From: Candidatus Kryptonium thompsonii
Lineage (GTDB): Bacteria; Bacteroidota; Ignavibacteria; Kryptoniales; Kryptoniaceae
NCBI GenBank assembly: GCA_001442925.1
Contig: LDXX01000007.1
Coordinates: forward strand, 62,001 to 126,000
DNA: 64,000 nucleotides
Reading direction: 5' to 3'
The first letter of the stretch is position 1, and each line of letters opens with the position of its first letter. The notes under the pieces are model-generated. The model made no database searches. It had not been told where the DNA came from and was given only the letters and a program-made list of their open reading frames with translations. This document shows positions 37,738-47,127 of this stretch, one piece after another. The translations under genes were made by a program, and so were the position numbers.

Positions 37738-38643
37738 TCACATCACCATTAAAACCCCAAGTGCAATTGAATTCAATTTTGCCTCCATTTTGTCCGATCT
37801 TGATGGAATTAAAACTGGAGCTTTCGCACCGATGATCACATGTCCAATCTTGTAATGAGCAAAGTAAGTCAAGCTTTTCCCAAGTATATTGCCACTTTCT
37901 ATATTTGGCACAATTAAAATATCAGCCTTGCCTGCGACATCTGATTTTATTCCCTTTTCAAAAGCCGATTCTTCTGATATAGCAAGGTCAAGCGCAAGGG
38001 GACCGTCTATTATACAGCCCGTAATCTTGCCTTCAGCGTTGAGTTGTTTTAATTTTACCGCATCTGTTGTTGATGTTAATTCTTCAATCACTAACTCAGT
38101 TGCGGATAAAATTGCAACTTTTGGGTTTTCAATTCCGAGTTTGTGTGCGACTTCAACGGCATTTTTTATTATCTCAATTTTTTGCTCAAGCGTTGGGTTT
38201 AAAACTACTCCCCCATCGGACATCAAGATAAATTTTGATTCGCTATTTTTCTCAGGATATTCAAAGATGAAAACATCACTTAACAATCTTCCAGTTCTTA
38301 ACCCAGATTCTTTGCTTAGAACCCCCTTCATTAAAGTTGTAGTATCGACCTTGCCTTTTAAAATAACATGTGCTTCACCATCTCTAACAAGTGAGATTCC
38401 GATGGAAACAGCTTTTTCGGTTTCTTTTTCGTCAATAATTTCAAATTTGGTGGAGTCTTCGCCTAAATTGTCGATCATTTCAGCGATTTTTTTTGAATCC
38501 CCTATTAAAATTGAGTTTGCTATCTTTTGTCTTCTTGCTTCAATTGCTGCTAGAAGTGCTGATTCTTGATGTGCGCAAATTACAGCTATTGTTTTTTCTG
38601 TCCCTTTTACTTTTTCGAGAAGTTCTTGAAAGTTTCTTATCAT
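37738..38643 (-). CDS. Phosphate acetyl/butyryltransferase family protein
   Basis: The 301-residue protein matches the phosphate acyltransferase (PTA/PTB) fold: AVICAHQESALLAAIEARR at the start, VILKGKVDTTTLMKGVL, LMSDGGVVLNPTLEQK, and VPNIESGNILGKSLTYFA near the end. These enzymes move acyl groups between CoA and phosphate. Length and sequence fit phosphate butyryltransferase more than the larger Pta. No kinase (buk, ackA) is adjacent. It overlaps the haem gene upstream by four bases. Confidence 0.85.
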   Translation of the reverse strand: MIRNFQELLEKVKGTEKTIAVICAHQESALLAAIEARRQKIANSILIGDSKKIAEMIDNLGEDSTKFEIIDEKETEKAVSIGISLVRDGEAHVILKGKVDTTTLMKGVLSKESGLRTGRLLSDVFIFEYPEKNSESKFILMSDGGVVLNPTLEQKIEIIKNAVEVAHKLGIENPKVAILSATELVIEELTSTTDAVKLKQLNAEGKITGCIIDGPLALDLAISEESAFEKGIKSDVAGKADILIVPNIESGNILGKSLTYFAHYKIGHVIIGAKAPVLIPSRSDKMEAKLNSIALGVLMVM

Positions 38644-40025
38644 TTTTCACTTAAAATTTTATTTGCGGTTTTTTCAGCGCTGATAACGCAATCGCCAACA
38701 GAAATGCCCCCGCGATAGTTGGCACATAGATAAATTCCTGGGTTTTCTTTTTCAAATTCATCAATCATGGCCATAATTTTAAGATGACCAACATTATATT
38801 GTGGTATCGCTTTCTCCCATCTTGAAATCCAAACAAACTTAGGCTCACCTTTGACTTTCATTATATCTTTTAATTCATCGCTGACGATTTTAATTAATTC
38901 ATCATCGTTCTTAAGGGCGAGTTCGGGTTGCCTTGTTCCCCCAACAAATGTGGTGAGCTCAACATATCCTTCTGGAGCTCGCTTTGGAAATATAGCTGAA
39001 TTCCATAAAGTGCCAAGAATTTTTCTTCTTTCTTTTTCGGGGATCAAATAACCGAAGCCATCAAGTTCCACTCCGATTTGTTCTTTTTCATATCCGAAAA
39101 TAACCTCGGCGACGGGCGGGTAATAAATTTGTTTGAGCGCACTTTCGATTTTATCGGATAATTTTTTAAGAATTTCGCTCGCAGCATAGGCTGGGGTCGA
39201 AACTACAACCACTTCGGAGAAAAGATTTTCAGTTCCTCCATCTTTTTCAAATTCAACGATGTATCCTTTTACATCCTTCTTGATCGATTTAACTTTTGCA
39301 CCTGTTATCACAGAATTTCCAAGATAATTTGCAATGGCATTTGGAAGTGTTCCCATCCCATCAAGGAATGAAAACATTTTTGCAGTAATTTTTGCTTTTT
39401 CCTCTCTCTTTTTTCTTTCTTTAGCACCTTTAATTGTTCCGATGATTAGTCCACCATATTTTTCTTCAAGCGCATAAAGTCGCGGAAATGCTGAACGAAC
39501 ACCGAGTTTTTCTGGGTCTCCAGCATATACCCCAGCAACAAATGGATTAATTGTGTAGTCAAGAAATTCTTTCCCAAGTCGTCTTCTAACGAATTGAGCC
39601 ACTGTTTCCTCCCAGAATGGATCACCTGTTGTATTTTTTGCTCGCCCGTGAAATGGCTCAAGCATTATGCGAAGTTTTCCGCGCCAGCTCCATAACTTGC
39701 TTTTAAAAAACTCCTGCGGTTTCATTGGAATTGGATATAATTTGCCGTTTTTAAAAATGTATCGCTTGTTTGAAACTTCACTTGCATAAACCATTTCATT
39801 CGAGATGCCAACTTCGTCGATTATCTGTTTTAAAAGTGGCGTCGTTTCAAGCGCACTGTTTGGTCCGAGTTCAACAAGGTAATCGTTTATTCTCTTACTT
39901 TTCATTGTACCGCCGACTTCGTTTTCTGCCTCAAGAACCGTAACATTTAATCCATTCTTTTTTAAAAGAAATGCTGTTGTAAGTCCAGATATACCTGCGC
40001 CGATGATTATTGCATTATTTTTCAT
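38640..40025 (-). CDS. hemY: Protoporphyrinogen oxidase (oxygen-dependent HemY type)
   Basis: The 461-residue flavoprotein begins with the FAD-binding dinucleotide motif AIIIGAGISGLTTAFLLKK and has ELGPNSALETTPLLKQII, typical of HemY/PPOX. The C-terminal segment LCANYRGGISVGDCVISAEK closes the FAD site. It oxidises protoporphyrinogen or, in coproporphyrin-type pathways, coproporphyrinogen. It overlaps hemH by 11 bases, so the last two steps of haem synthesis are coupled. Confidence 0.92.
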   Translation of the reverse strand: MKNNAIIIGAGISGLTTAFLLKKNGLNVTVLEAENEVGGTMKSKRINDYLVELGPNSALETTPLLKQIIDEVGISNEMVYASEVSNKRYIFKNGKLYPIPMKPQEFFKSKLWSWRGKLRIMLEPFHGRAKNTTGDPFWEETVAQFVRRRLGKEFLDYTINPFVAGVYAGDPEKLGVRSAFPRLYALEEKYGGLIIGTIKGAKERKKREEKAKITAKMFSFLDGMGTLPNAIANYLGNSVITGAKVKSIKKDVKGYIVEFEKDGGTENLFSEVVVVSTPAYAASEILKKLSDKIESALKQIYYPPVAEVIFGYEKEQIGVELDGFGYLIPEKERRKILGTLWNSAIFPKRAPEGYVELTTFVGGTRQPELALKNDDELIKIVSDELKDIMKVKGEPKFVWISRWEKAIPQYNVGHLKIMAMIDEFEKENPGIYLCANYRGGISVGDCVISAEKTANKILSEK

Positions 40026-41022
40026 CTTTTACAGCCTCCAAGACTATGTTTTTAAGAGCTTCAATAAATGTTTCAGAATCATTCAAGGCTTCTGCAACGA
40101 CAAATTTTTTAACACCATTTTTGATGGCTATATCCCTGACGAAGATTCCAAGTTCATAAAGTGTTTCGATATTATCTGAGACAAAGCTAAGCGGGACAAC
40201 AAGCATATTTTTAATTCCTTCTTTGGCAAGTTTCTGCACAGTTTCAACCGTTGATGGCTCAAGCCACTTTACAGGGCCAACTTTGCTTTGGAAACATAAT
40301 TCCGTCCTTATATTTTTGTAAATTTCCTTTCGTTCCGATTTGTTGCGAAGATAATCAAGTATAGCGTTGTATGATTTTATTGTCTCATCAAGGTATGGGT
40401 CACCATTTTTGATAAATTTAACGGGTACGCTGTGAGCGCTAAATATAAGTACGAGATTTTCAAGGTCATCCATGTTGAAATTTGCCATCGCTTCTTCAAT
40501 TCGTTCAACCATTGCCTTAACATAAATTTCATTGTTGGGATAACTTTTTATTTCAATTATCTCTTTGTTGTCTATGTTTAGTTTTTTCAGCGAGCGATAA
40601 AATTCATTAAAGCTTGAGCCAGTTGTCGTGGTTGAATACTGTGGGTAAAGCGGAAGTAGGATAATTTTTTGTGTATCATCTTTAAGTGCCATCTCAAGCG
40701 CTTCATTTATCAGCGGGCGCCAATATCTCATCCCAATGTAAACTTTACAATCAAGAAATGGTTTAAGCTTCTTCTCGAGAAGTTTGGCTTGAACGAGTGT
40801 ATAACTTAAAATTGGTGAGCGACCGCCGATTTGCTGGTAATATTTTATGACTTTTTTTGCTCTTAATTTTGAAATTAGCCGTGCGAAGACTTTTTGAGTC
40901 GCTTGGGAAAATGGAAATTTAAATATGTCTGGATCTGAAAATAAATTGTAGAGAAACCTTTCAACATTTTTTATTGAATCTGGACCGCCGAGATTTAAAA
41001 GAATGATTCCATATTTGGGCAT
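40015..41022 (-). CDS. hemH: Ferrochelatase
   Basis: HemH inserts Fe(II) into the porphyrin. The 335-residue protein begins with YGIILLNLGGPDSIKNVERFLYNLFSD (in short LLNLGGPDS), has GMRYWRPLI, PLYPQYSTTTTGSS, and the metal-site FSAHSVPVKFIKNGDPY, and ends LVVPLSFVSDNIETLYEL with the conserved acidic pair. It lies one base from the amidohydrolase gene upstream and overlaps hemY downstream. Confidence 0.95.
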   Translation of the reverse strand: MPKYGIILLNLGGPDSIKNVERFLYNLFSDPDIFKFPFSQATQKVFARLISKLRAKKVIKYYQQIGGRSPILSYTLVQAKLLEKKLKPFLDCKVYIGMRYWRPLINEALEMALKDDTQKIILLPLYPQYSTTTTGSSFNEFYRSLKKLNIDNKEIIEIKSYPNNEIYVKAMVERIEEAMANFNMDDLENLVLIFSAHSVPVKFIKNGDPYLDETIKSYNAILDYLRNKSERKEIYKNIRTELCFQSKVGPVKWLEPSTVETVQKLAKEGIKNMLVVPLSFVSDNIETLYELGIFVRDIAIKNGVKKFVVAEALNDSETFIEALKNIVLEAVKDEK

Positions 41023-41023
41023 T

Positions 41024-42295
41024 TTAAAATTGTTTTGAGTTTTTCACTATTTTTCCATCCTTCATCACGAACTTAACATCTTTGAGAACGGATATGTCTT
41101 TTAATGGGTCGCCTTTGACGGCAATTATATCAGCAAGTTTTCCCGGTTCAATACTTCCAATTTTATCCTGCCATCCAAGAAGTTCTGCTGCGACGCTCGT
41201 GGCTGACTTGATCGCATCCATTGGCTTCATTCCATATTTAACCATAAGTTCAAACTCTTCAGCGTTTGAACCATGCGCTTCCGTCAAATCGCTCCCGAAA
41301 GCAATTTTAACCCCAACCTTTAAAGCTCGTTTGAATGTTTCTGCGTGAAGTTTAACTGTGTTCTCAATCATTTTTTTAACTTCTGGGCTTAAACCCTCTC
41401 GCTTCGACCAACGGTAATAAGCAAGCAATGTTGGACAGTAATAAACCCCTTTTTCCTTCATAAGTTTAAGCGTTGGCTCGTCAAGATATAAACCATGCTC
41501 GATTGAAGCAACGCCCGAATTTACAGCTTTTTGCGCAGCAATTGATGAATAACAATGCGCAGCAACTTTCACATTCATCTTATTTGCTTCCTCAACGATC
41601 GCTTTAAGTTCATCATCTGAAAATGTAAGATACCATGTTAATGAATCGGCAACCTCACTACGCCTCCTCCTTGAATCGGCATATATTTTTATCCAATCAG
41701 CTCCATATTTTATTTGTTCTCTTACCGCTTTCCTCGCCTCGTCAACCCCGTCGACAAGTTGTGCTCCTGTTGGAACCTGTATCTCCCATGAGTATCCCAT
41801 AAGTGCATATCCCCCTGTGACAGAAAGTGCACGAGTTGAAACTTGCATCCTTGGACCTGGAATTATGCCTTGATCAATCGCTTTTTTTAAATCGACATCC
41901 GCATATCCAGCCCCCTCGGTTTCAAGGTCTCGAACGGTTGTAAATCCAGCTTCAAGGGTTTGTTTGGCGTGTACAACCGCTCTTATCGTTCGATATGGGA
42001 TTGATTCTTTGAGAAGTTGGTCATCGTAGTTACCCTCATGAAGGAAGAAATGAACATGTGCATCAATTAACCCCGGCAACACGGTCATATCCGAAAGGTC
42101 GATAACATCTGCATTTTCAGGTATCTTAAAATTTCCAACTTTTTCGATCTTATTTCCGCTGATCAAAATCAAAACATTTTTCTTGACCTCGTCGCTTTTA
42201 CCATCAATTAGGGCGCCACATTTTATAACGGTGGGCTTTTCTTGGGACAGGGCGATAAGGAAGGGGATTAAAAGCAAATAAAATATTTTTCGCAT
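41024..42295 (-). CDS. Secreted amidohydrolase (imidazolonepropionase-like), intact active site
   Basis: The 423-residue protein has a signal peptide (to about SLALSQE region, residues 1-18) and complete metal ligands: LIDAHVHFFLHEG, the carbamylated-Lys region GADWIKIYADS, AAHCYSSIAA, ASIEHGLYLD and AFGSDLTEAHGS. It ends with the SIEPGKLADIIAVKGDPL segment. Close relatives act as Xaa-Pro or Xaa-Arg dipeptidases. It is the first gene of the minus-strand haem run and diverges from the CRISPR region. Confidence 0.88.
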   Translation of the reverse strand: MRKIFYLLLIPFLIALSQEKPTVIKCGALIDGKSDEVKKNVLILISGNKIEKVGNFKIPENADVIDLSDMTVLPGLIDAHVHFFLHEGNYDDQLLKESIPYRTIRAVVHAKQTLEAGFTTVRDLETEGAGYADVDLKKAIDQGIIPGPRMQVSTRALSVTGGYALMGYSWEIQVPTGAQLVDGVDEARKAVREQIKYGADWIKIYADSRRRRSEVADSLTWYLTFSDDELKAIVEEANKMNVKVAAHCYSSIAAQKAVNSGVASIEHGLYLDEPTLKLMKEKGVYYCPTLLAYYRWSKREGLSPEVKKMIENTVKLHAETFKRALKVGVKIAFGSDLTEAHGSNAEEFELMVKYGMKPMDAIKSATSVAAELLGWQDKIGSIEPGKLADIIAVKGDPLKDISVLKDVKFVMKDGKIVKNSKQF

Positions 42296-42380
42296 TTTAT
42301 TTTGTGATTTTATTTTGAATTTCAGTTAAATATAACTCAAACAATTGAATAAATTCAAGAGCATTCTCGTTTACTTAAAA

Positions 42381-42410
42381 TGGTATCCGCTTTTATCAAT
42401 AAGGATACCA
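42381..42410. promoter_or_regulatory. Inverted repeat upstream of the type III-A operon (possible operator)
   Basis: Perfect eight-base arms TGGTATCC (42381-42388) and GGATACCA (42403-42410) are separated by 14 bases, with arm starts 22 bp apart, about two helix turns. The repeat ends about 60 bp upstream of the -35 box of the type III promoter. It is not followed by a T run, so an operator is more likely than a terminator. Confidence 0.5.
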
Positions 42411-42472
42411 GTTTGGTGTGATAGTAGAAAGTTGAAATTTTTATGTGGATGAATTTATGTTCGTTTCTGAAC

Positions 42473-42501
42473 TTGACATTTGTTTAAAAGTTTATTATAT
42501 T
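42473..42501 (+). promoter_or_regulatory. Sigma-70-type promoter of the type III-A operon
   Basis: TTGACA (42473-42478), a 17-base spacer, and TATATT (42496-42501). The same -35/17/-10 layout with closely similar spacer bases recurs in the CRISPR leader at 60337-60365. Transcription would start near 42508, about 100 bases before the chosen cas6 start. Confidence 0.7.
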
Positions 42502-42524
42502 ATTAGGGCTATGGTTTGGTTTAC

Positions 42525-42536
42525 GTTCTTTGATAG
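42525..42536 (+). promoter_or_regulatory. boxA-like antitermination element in the type III-A leader
   Basis: GTTCTTTGATAG lies about 17 bases after the predicted transcription start and matches the boxA core (GTTCTTTGA) of bacterial rRNA leaders, where NusB-NusE bind RNA. A second copy occurs in the leader of the type I-B operon at 51863. Activity is inferred from sequence only. Confidence 0.45.
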
Positions 42537-42615
42537 TGTGCTTAAGACTTGACATAGTCTCTTGATAAACTTGAACGATAGGATGGGGGGTAGAAGAAAA
42601 TTAATTTTTTCAGGT

Positions 42616-43446
42616 ATGCGTTTAGAGGTAAACTTAATTTCTTCTGGGGATAACCAATTAAGTTTAAATTACAACCATTTTATTGCGGGGTTAATTTACA
42701 GGGTTATAAGTTTGCACTCCGAGAGGTTTGCTCGGAGAATTCACTCTGGGGGATTTAAATTGAATGGGAAAGTATTTAAGATGTTTACATTTTCTAAAAT
42801 TTTCTATTTTAATGGGGCTCATGTTGAAGATTCGCATATTGTAATTCCAAGTAATTCTGAAATATCGTTTCTAATCTCGTCTCCGTATGAGGAATTTGTT
42901 AAAGATTTCGCCTTTGGTTTAACTAAGGCTGATAAGATATGGATTTCTGAACAGAAGAATCTTTATATCTTGAAGTCCGTTGAGGTTATATTTGAACCGA
43001 AGATATTTGATGGTGATCCAAAAGAGGTAATTGAGGTTGAAGGTGTCTTTATATCTCCCCTTGTTGTTTCAAAGGTTGATGCGCTTGGGAGAAGAATTTT
43101 TTTGGGTTGTTTTGATGCTGAGGTCCCGTATCTTATTCGTAAAAATTTGTTTGAGAAGTTTACCGCATTTTATAAATACGAGCCAGAGGATGAATTCGAT
43201 TTTGTTTTTAATCTCAATTACATCGTGAAAAAGCGGTGGAGAAAGCTTATAACTATAAAAGCGGGGAAGAAAGAAGAAACCAAAATTCCCTGTATGGTTG
43301 CTCCGTTTAAATTGAGGGGAACGCGCAGGATTATAAAATTTGCTTGGGATGTTGGGCTCGGGGAGAAAAATTCAATGGGTTTTGGGATGTGGGATATCGC
43401 AAAACCACGGAAGAAAAATAAAATTTTAGGGGAAAATGGATTTTGA
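42616..43446 (+). CDS. cas6: CRISPR RNA endonuclease Cas6
   Basis: Cas6 cuts the pre-crRNA within each repeat. The protein starts MRLEVNLISSGDNQLSLNYN, usual for Cas6, and ends with the Gly-rich RNA-binding loop DVGLGEKNSMGFGMWDI. A His-Ser-Gly pattern (HSERFARRIHSGGFKL) near residues 37-50 lies where the catalytic His is often found. This is the only cas6 in the window, so both CRISPR systems must use it. Starts at TTG 42562 or ATG 42583 are also in frame but add residues unlike the family. It overlaps cas10 by 11 bases. Confidence 0.88.
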   Translation: MRLEVNLISSGDNQLSLNYNHFIAGLIYRVISLHSERFARRIHSGGFKLNGKVFKMFTFSKIFYFNGAHVEDSHIVIPSNSEISFLISSPYEEFVKDFAFGLTKADKIWISEQKNLYILKSVEVIFEPKIFDGDPKEVIEVEGVFISPLVVSKVDALGRRIFLGCFDAEVPYLIRKNLFEKFTAFYKYEPEDEFDFVFNLNYIVKKRWRKLITIKAGKKEETKIPCMVAPFKLRGTRRIIKFAWDVGLGEKNSMGFGMWDIAKPRKKNKILGENGF

Positions 43447-45997
43447 AAAAGCTAAAAAAGCTGTAATCGTCGCATCTATTTTTCATGACATTGGTAAATT
43501 CTGGCAGAGAGCTGTCCGTGGTAATGAAGGGCTCTCGCATTCGACATTAGCCCTTGAATCTGAACTATGCCCTGAGTTTGGCAAGTACAGACATGTTTTG
43601 TGGACGAGTGAGTTTTTTGAGTCATTTGAAAAATTTTTCCCGATAGATGTGTCAGAGAAGTTGACCGATGAGGCGCTTGATAATGTTAAAAATTTATCGG
43701 CAAGGCATCACAAACCATCTACGCCTTTACATTATATAATCCAACAAGCTGATTGGCTGAGTAGTGGTATGGACAGGGTAAAGACGGCTGATGCCCAAGA
43801 TGAGGAAATAGGTGCTTTTAGGGAGAAGAAATTGATTTCTATTTTCAGTTATGATATGTCAGGCAATGGAAAGAATTGGGTTTACAACTTGACAACGCTT
43901 AAACCGACCGACGATGTTTTTCCTTTCGAAGAAAAAGAGAGGGTTGATTTAACTGGTGAATATGCGAGGCTTTGGGTTCAATTTATTGAAGATTTTAAAA
44001 ATGCAAGTGTTTTGGGGAAACATTTCAATATTTGGGTGGGCTCAATTTTAAGCATACTTGAAAGATACACATGGTGTATCCCAAGCTCAACAAAAGATGT
44101 ACCAGATGTTTCACTTTATGATCATCTTAAGACAACATCCGCGATTGCTCTCGCTTTGTTCTATTATCACCATGCGACACACAGTTTAAATTCGATTGAT
44201 AATATTAAAGATAAAAAGGCGAAAAAATTTCTTTTTATTGTTGGAGATTTAAGCGGGATTCAGGACTTTATATATTCTTTGTCGATTACGAATGTCAAGG
44301 GCGCAAGTAAAATTTTAAGGGCAAGGTCATTTTATTTGCAGGCGATTGTTGAGATGGGGGTTTATTATATTTTAAATGCTTTGGGTCTTTCCCCTGTCTC
44401 TGTTATAATGAACGCGGGTGGTCGTTTCATAATTCTTGCTCCGAATCTTGACACCGTGAAGGAGAAGCTAAAAGAGATCGAGAGAAGAATTTCAAAATGG
44501 CTATTTGATGAATTCAATGGTAAGATTTCGCTCAACATTACATATGATGTTGAGGTTTCAGGCGAAGATTTGATGCAAGATAAATTTAGAAATGTACTGC
44601 AGGAGATTCAACTATCGGCGGAACGGAAAAAGAGACGCAAGTTCTTTGAACTTTTTGGGGAAGGGCATAATGGATTTGTGCTTGACAAGTTATACAATGA
44701 ACTTCGACGAAACGGTCATTGCCAAATCTGTGATGAAAATCCTGGGGTTAAATCTTTAGTGGATGAAACGGGTGAAGCAATTAAAATTTGTAGGCAGTGT
44801 GATACTTTTTTGAATCTTGGCCGATGGTTGATTGAATCTGAAGCAGTTTCGTATACAACTGGAAAGATTCCAGGTGTTAATAAAAGCGTTGAGGTTTTTG
44901 AAGGGCTTCATTTTAATTTACACAAACTTCACGAGATAAATGTCACTGAGGATTATTATTACATTGAACTTTTCAAGATTGAGGAAGGATTCCTATATCC
45001 TGTGAAATTTTTGGCGAACTATGTCCCAGTGTGGAGGATGGAAGAGGAAGAAATTTTTAATCATGTTCGTGAGATAGAACAAACTTTCGATAAAGCCGCA
45101 AATAGAGTCAAGACATTTGGTGAGATCGCTGAGGTTGGGTTGGTTGAGAGAAGAAATGGGGAAATCACGAAGGAAGGGAAAGCAATGCTTGGGATTTTAA
45201 AAGCCGATGTTGACAACCTTGGGAGCATTTTCTCAAGTGAACTTGGGGAAGAGTTCGCAAAGCATTTAAGCATTTCGAAATATGTAACTTTAAGTCGAAA
45301 TATGGATTTCTATTTCGCCGGATATTTAAATCATCTACTTGAGGAGAAGTATAAAAATGTCTATGTTGTCTATTCCGGTGGGGATGATCTTGTTTTGGTT
45401 GGCGAATGGAAAGATATAATCGAAGTTGCGGAGAAAATTTATAAAAAATTTAGAGAGTTTACGACATGGAATAGGGGTATAACTTTAAGCGCTGGTATTG
45501 CTCTTATTGGCCCGAGATATCCGATTAATAGAGGTATTTTGATGGCAGATGAGTTTCTTGAAAAATCAAAAGGAAGCGAGGGAAAGGATAGTTTGACTAT
45601 TTTTAACACGACTGTAAAGTGGAAACTTTTGCCAAAACTGTGGGAGTGGCGAAGTTATTTTGAAAAATGGCTTACTTCAACTGAATCGAAAGTTAAAACA
45701 ACATTTATGCATAGGTTATTGACTTATCAAAGAATGGCTAAAGATTATTATGAAACTAAGAATCCGAATGGATTAAGGTTTACATATCTTTTGAAGTACG
45801 ATGTGGCAAGAAACATTGTTGAAAGGAAAGGTGGCAGGATAGTAAAGGGTGAGGAAGAGATGAGTAAGTTGTTTGAACTTGTTGAGAACAATTTGAAGGA
45901 AGAGTACAAGGAACTTTGGATTGCGCTTCATATCCCGATTTTTTATGTTCTTTACAAATACAGAGGTAAAAAATTAAAAGGAGGTCAAAATGGCTGA
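43436..45997 (+). CDS. csm1: Cas10/Csm1, type III-A large subunit with HD and cyclase sites
   Basis: The 853-residue protein has an N-terminal HD nuclease motif (FHDIGKFW, H17-D18), a zinc site (CQICDEN and CRQCD), and a Palm domain with the cyclase motif SGGDD at residues 647-651 (GGDD at 648-651). The first Palm domain holds LFIVGDLSGIQDFIYS. All key residues for single-strand DNA cleavage and for cyclic oligoadenylate synthesis are present, so it should make the second messenger when target RNA binds. Its stop overlaps csm2 by eight bases. Confidence 0.95.
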   Translation: MDFEKAKKAVIVASIFHDIGKFWQRAVRGNEGLSHSTLALESELCPEFGKYRHVLWTSEFFESFEKFFPIDVSEKLTDEALDNVKNLSARHHKPSTPLHYIIQQADWLSSGMDRVKTADAQDEEIGAFREKKLISIFSYDMSGNGKNWVYNLTTLKPTDDVFPFEEKERVDLTGEYARLWVQFIEDFKNASVLGKHFNIWVGSILSILERYTWCIPSSTKDVPDVSLYDHLKTTSAIALALFYYHHATHSLNSIDNIKDKKAKKFLFIVGDLSGIQDFIYSLSITNVKGASKILRARSFYLQAIVEMGVYYILNALGLSPVSVIMNAGGRFIILAPNLDTVKEKLKEIERRISKWLFDEFNGKISLNITYDVEVSGEDLMQDKFRNVLQEIQLSAERKKRRKFFELFGEGHNGFVLDKLYNELRRNGHCQICDENPGVKSLVDETGEAIKICRQCDTFLNLGRWLIESEAVSYTTGKIPGVNKSVEVFEGLHFNLHKLHEINVTEDYYYIELFKIEEGFLYPVKFLANYVPVWRMEEEEIFNHVREIEQTFDKAANRVKTFGEIAEVGLVERRNGEITKEGKAMLGILKADVDNLGSIFSSELGEEFAKHLSISKYVTLSRNMDFYFAGYLNHLLEEKYKNVYVVYSGGDDLVLVGEWKDIIEVAEKIYKKFREFTTWNRGITLSAGIALIGPRYPINRGILMADEFLEKSKGSEGKDSLTIFNTTVKWKLLPKLWEWRSYFEKWLTSTESKVKTTFMHRLLTYQRMAKDYYETKNPNGLRFTYLLKYDVARNIVERKGGRIVKGEEEMSKLFELVENNLKEEYKELWIALHIPIFYVLYKYRGKKLKGGQNG

Positions 45998-46397
45998 AGA
46001 AAAATATTTTTTGAGAAAAACAAGTGATGACAAATGGGTAATTAAAGAAGAAATGGTGACAACTAAGGCTGAGAAATGGGCAGATGAGTTCATTGGTCGT
46101 GATCCTAGAAAACCTGAGTTGAAAAGTGCACAGTTGAGGAAGTTTTATAATGAAGTTAGAGCCCTTGCTGATAGGGTTGAGGTGGAGGGATTTGAAAAAG
46201 TCAAACCGCTAATTAAAATGTTAAAGGTGAAGGTTAATTATCAAAAGGGTCGAAAACTTGTTCCTGAAAAATTTGTTGATTTCATCACAGAGTGTGTTGA
46301 TCAGGTAAACGATAAGGAAGATTTTCTTGATGGTTTCGTTAAGCATTTTGAAGCTGTAGTTGGGTATTATTATGGCAAAGCTGAAAAATTTGATTAG
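45990..46397 (+). CDS. csm2: Csm2, small subunit of type III-A complex
   Basis: The 135-residue helical protein follows cas10 directly and precedes csm3. The segment KSAQLRKFYNEVRAL, then LKVKVNYQKGRKLVPEKFVDF, is the typical Csm2 core, which forms the inner filament along the crRNA-target duplex. An AGGAGGTC ribosome site lies inside the end of cas10. The length is normal for the family. Confidence 0.9.
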   Translation: MAEEKYFLRKTSDDKWVIKEEMVTTKAEKWADEFIGRDPRKPELKSAQLRKFYNEVRALADRVEVEGFEKVKPLIKMLKVKVNYQKGRKLVPEKFVDFITECVDQVNDKEDFLDGFVKHFEAVVGYYYGKAEKFD

Positions 46398-46428
46398 TTA
46401 AAAAACAAAATTAGGAGGTTTTTCAGCT

Positions 46429-47127
46429 ATGAAACTTGTCAAATATAAGGTTGTCACTGGAAAAATTAAGCTTTTAACAGGGCTACACATCGGGGGTAGC
46501 AGTGATATAATTGAAATCGGTGGAATGGATAATCCTGTAATAAAACATCCAGTAACCAACGAGCCTTACATCCCGGGCTCGTCGCTTAAGGGTAAAATAA
46601 GAAGTTTAATTGAGTTAGCTTATGGAAAAGTTAATAGTAATGGAGAAGTTCATAAGTGTTTAGATGTAAATTGTCCAGTTTGCAGGGTGTTTGGTAGCTC
46701 GCCAGATAATGAGGCGAGTGCACTAAAGCGGGGTCCAACGAGAGTTATATTCAGAGATGTATTTATTGATGAGGGGTACAAAAAGGAAATGGAGCGGAAA
46801 GGGCTTACAGTTTATGATATAATTGAAGAAAAGGCGGAAAATGTTTTAAATCGTATCACTGCAGAGGCGAAGCCGAGAAGACTTGAAAGAGTTATCCCGG
46901 GTGTAGAATTTCGCTTCGAGTTAGTATATCGTGTTTTTGATACTGGAGATGGAGGTCAAAAGGATGAAGAATTGTTTGAAAAGGTTATTCGAAAAGGTTT
47001 GAAGCTTCTTGAACTTGATTGTCTTGGTGGATATGGAAGCAGAGGGAGCGGGAAAATTAAGTTTGAGGGTGTTGAAATTAAAGATTATGCTCCCGAAAAT
47101 TTAAAAATAGAAGTTGAAGAGTCATGA
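46429..47127 (+). CDS. csm3: Csm3, backbone RNase of type III-A complex
   Basis: The 232-residue RAMP protein has LLTGLHIGGSSDIIEIGG followed by MDNPVIKHP; the Asp of MDNP (D34) corresponds to the catalytic Asp that cuts target RNA every six bases. It also has YIPGSSLKGKIRSL, a zinc-type CLDVNCPVCRVFG, and the Gly-rich GGYGSRGSGKIKF. Several copies line the crRNA. A strong AGGAGG ribosome site precedes the start. It overlaps csm4 by four bases. Confidence 0.95.
   Translation: MKLVKYKVVTGKIKLLTGLHIGGSSDIIEIGGMDNPVIKHPVTNEPYIPGSSLKGKIRSLIELAYGKVNSNGEVHKCLDVNCPVCRVFGSSPDNEASALKRGPTRVIFRDVFIDEGYKKEMERKGLTVYDIIEEKAENVLNRITAEAKPRRLERVIPGVEFRFELVYRVFDTGDGGQKDEELFEKVIRKGLKLLELDCLGGYGSRGSGKIKFEGVEIKDYAPENLKIEVEES

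Larger units (their letters stand above)
42296..42615. other. Intergenic region between divergent amidohydrolase and type III-A operon
   Basis: This 320-base stretch holds no gene. It contains the inverted repeat at 42381, the promoter at 42473, the boxA-like element at 42525 and a G run (42585-42590). The rest is AT-rich. It marks the border between housekeeping genes and the CRISPR-Cas region. Confidence 0.7.

Noticed and set aside
37889-38569. 226-codon open frame opposite the phosphotransacylase gene
   Set aside because: It is antisense to a well-supported gene and has the Ser/Phe/Ile-rich composition of a shadow frame.
42550-42580. Second TTGACA (42551-42556) as another promoter for cas6
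   Set aside because: No -10 box at 16-18 bases; the sequence there reads TGAACG.
42562-42615. TTG (42562) or ATG (42583) as cas6 start
   Set aside because: Both lack a ribosome site and add residues that do not resemble Cas6; the G run there fits a leader element better. The ATG at 42616 gives the usual N-terminus, though it also lacks a clear ribosome site.
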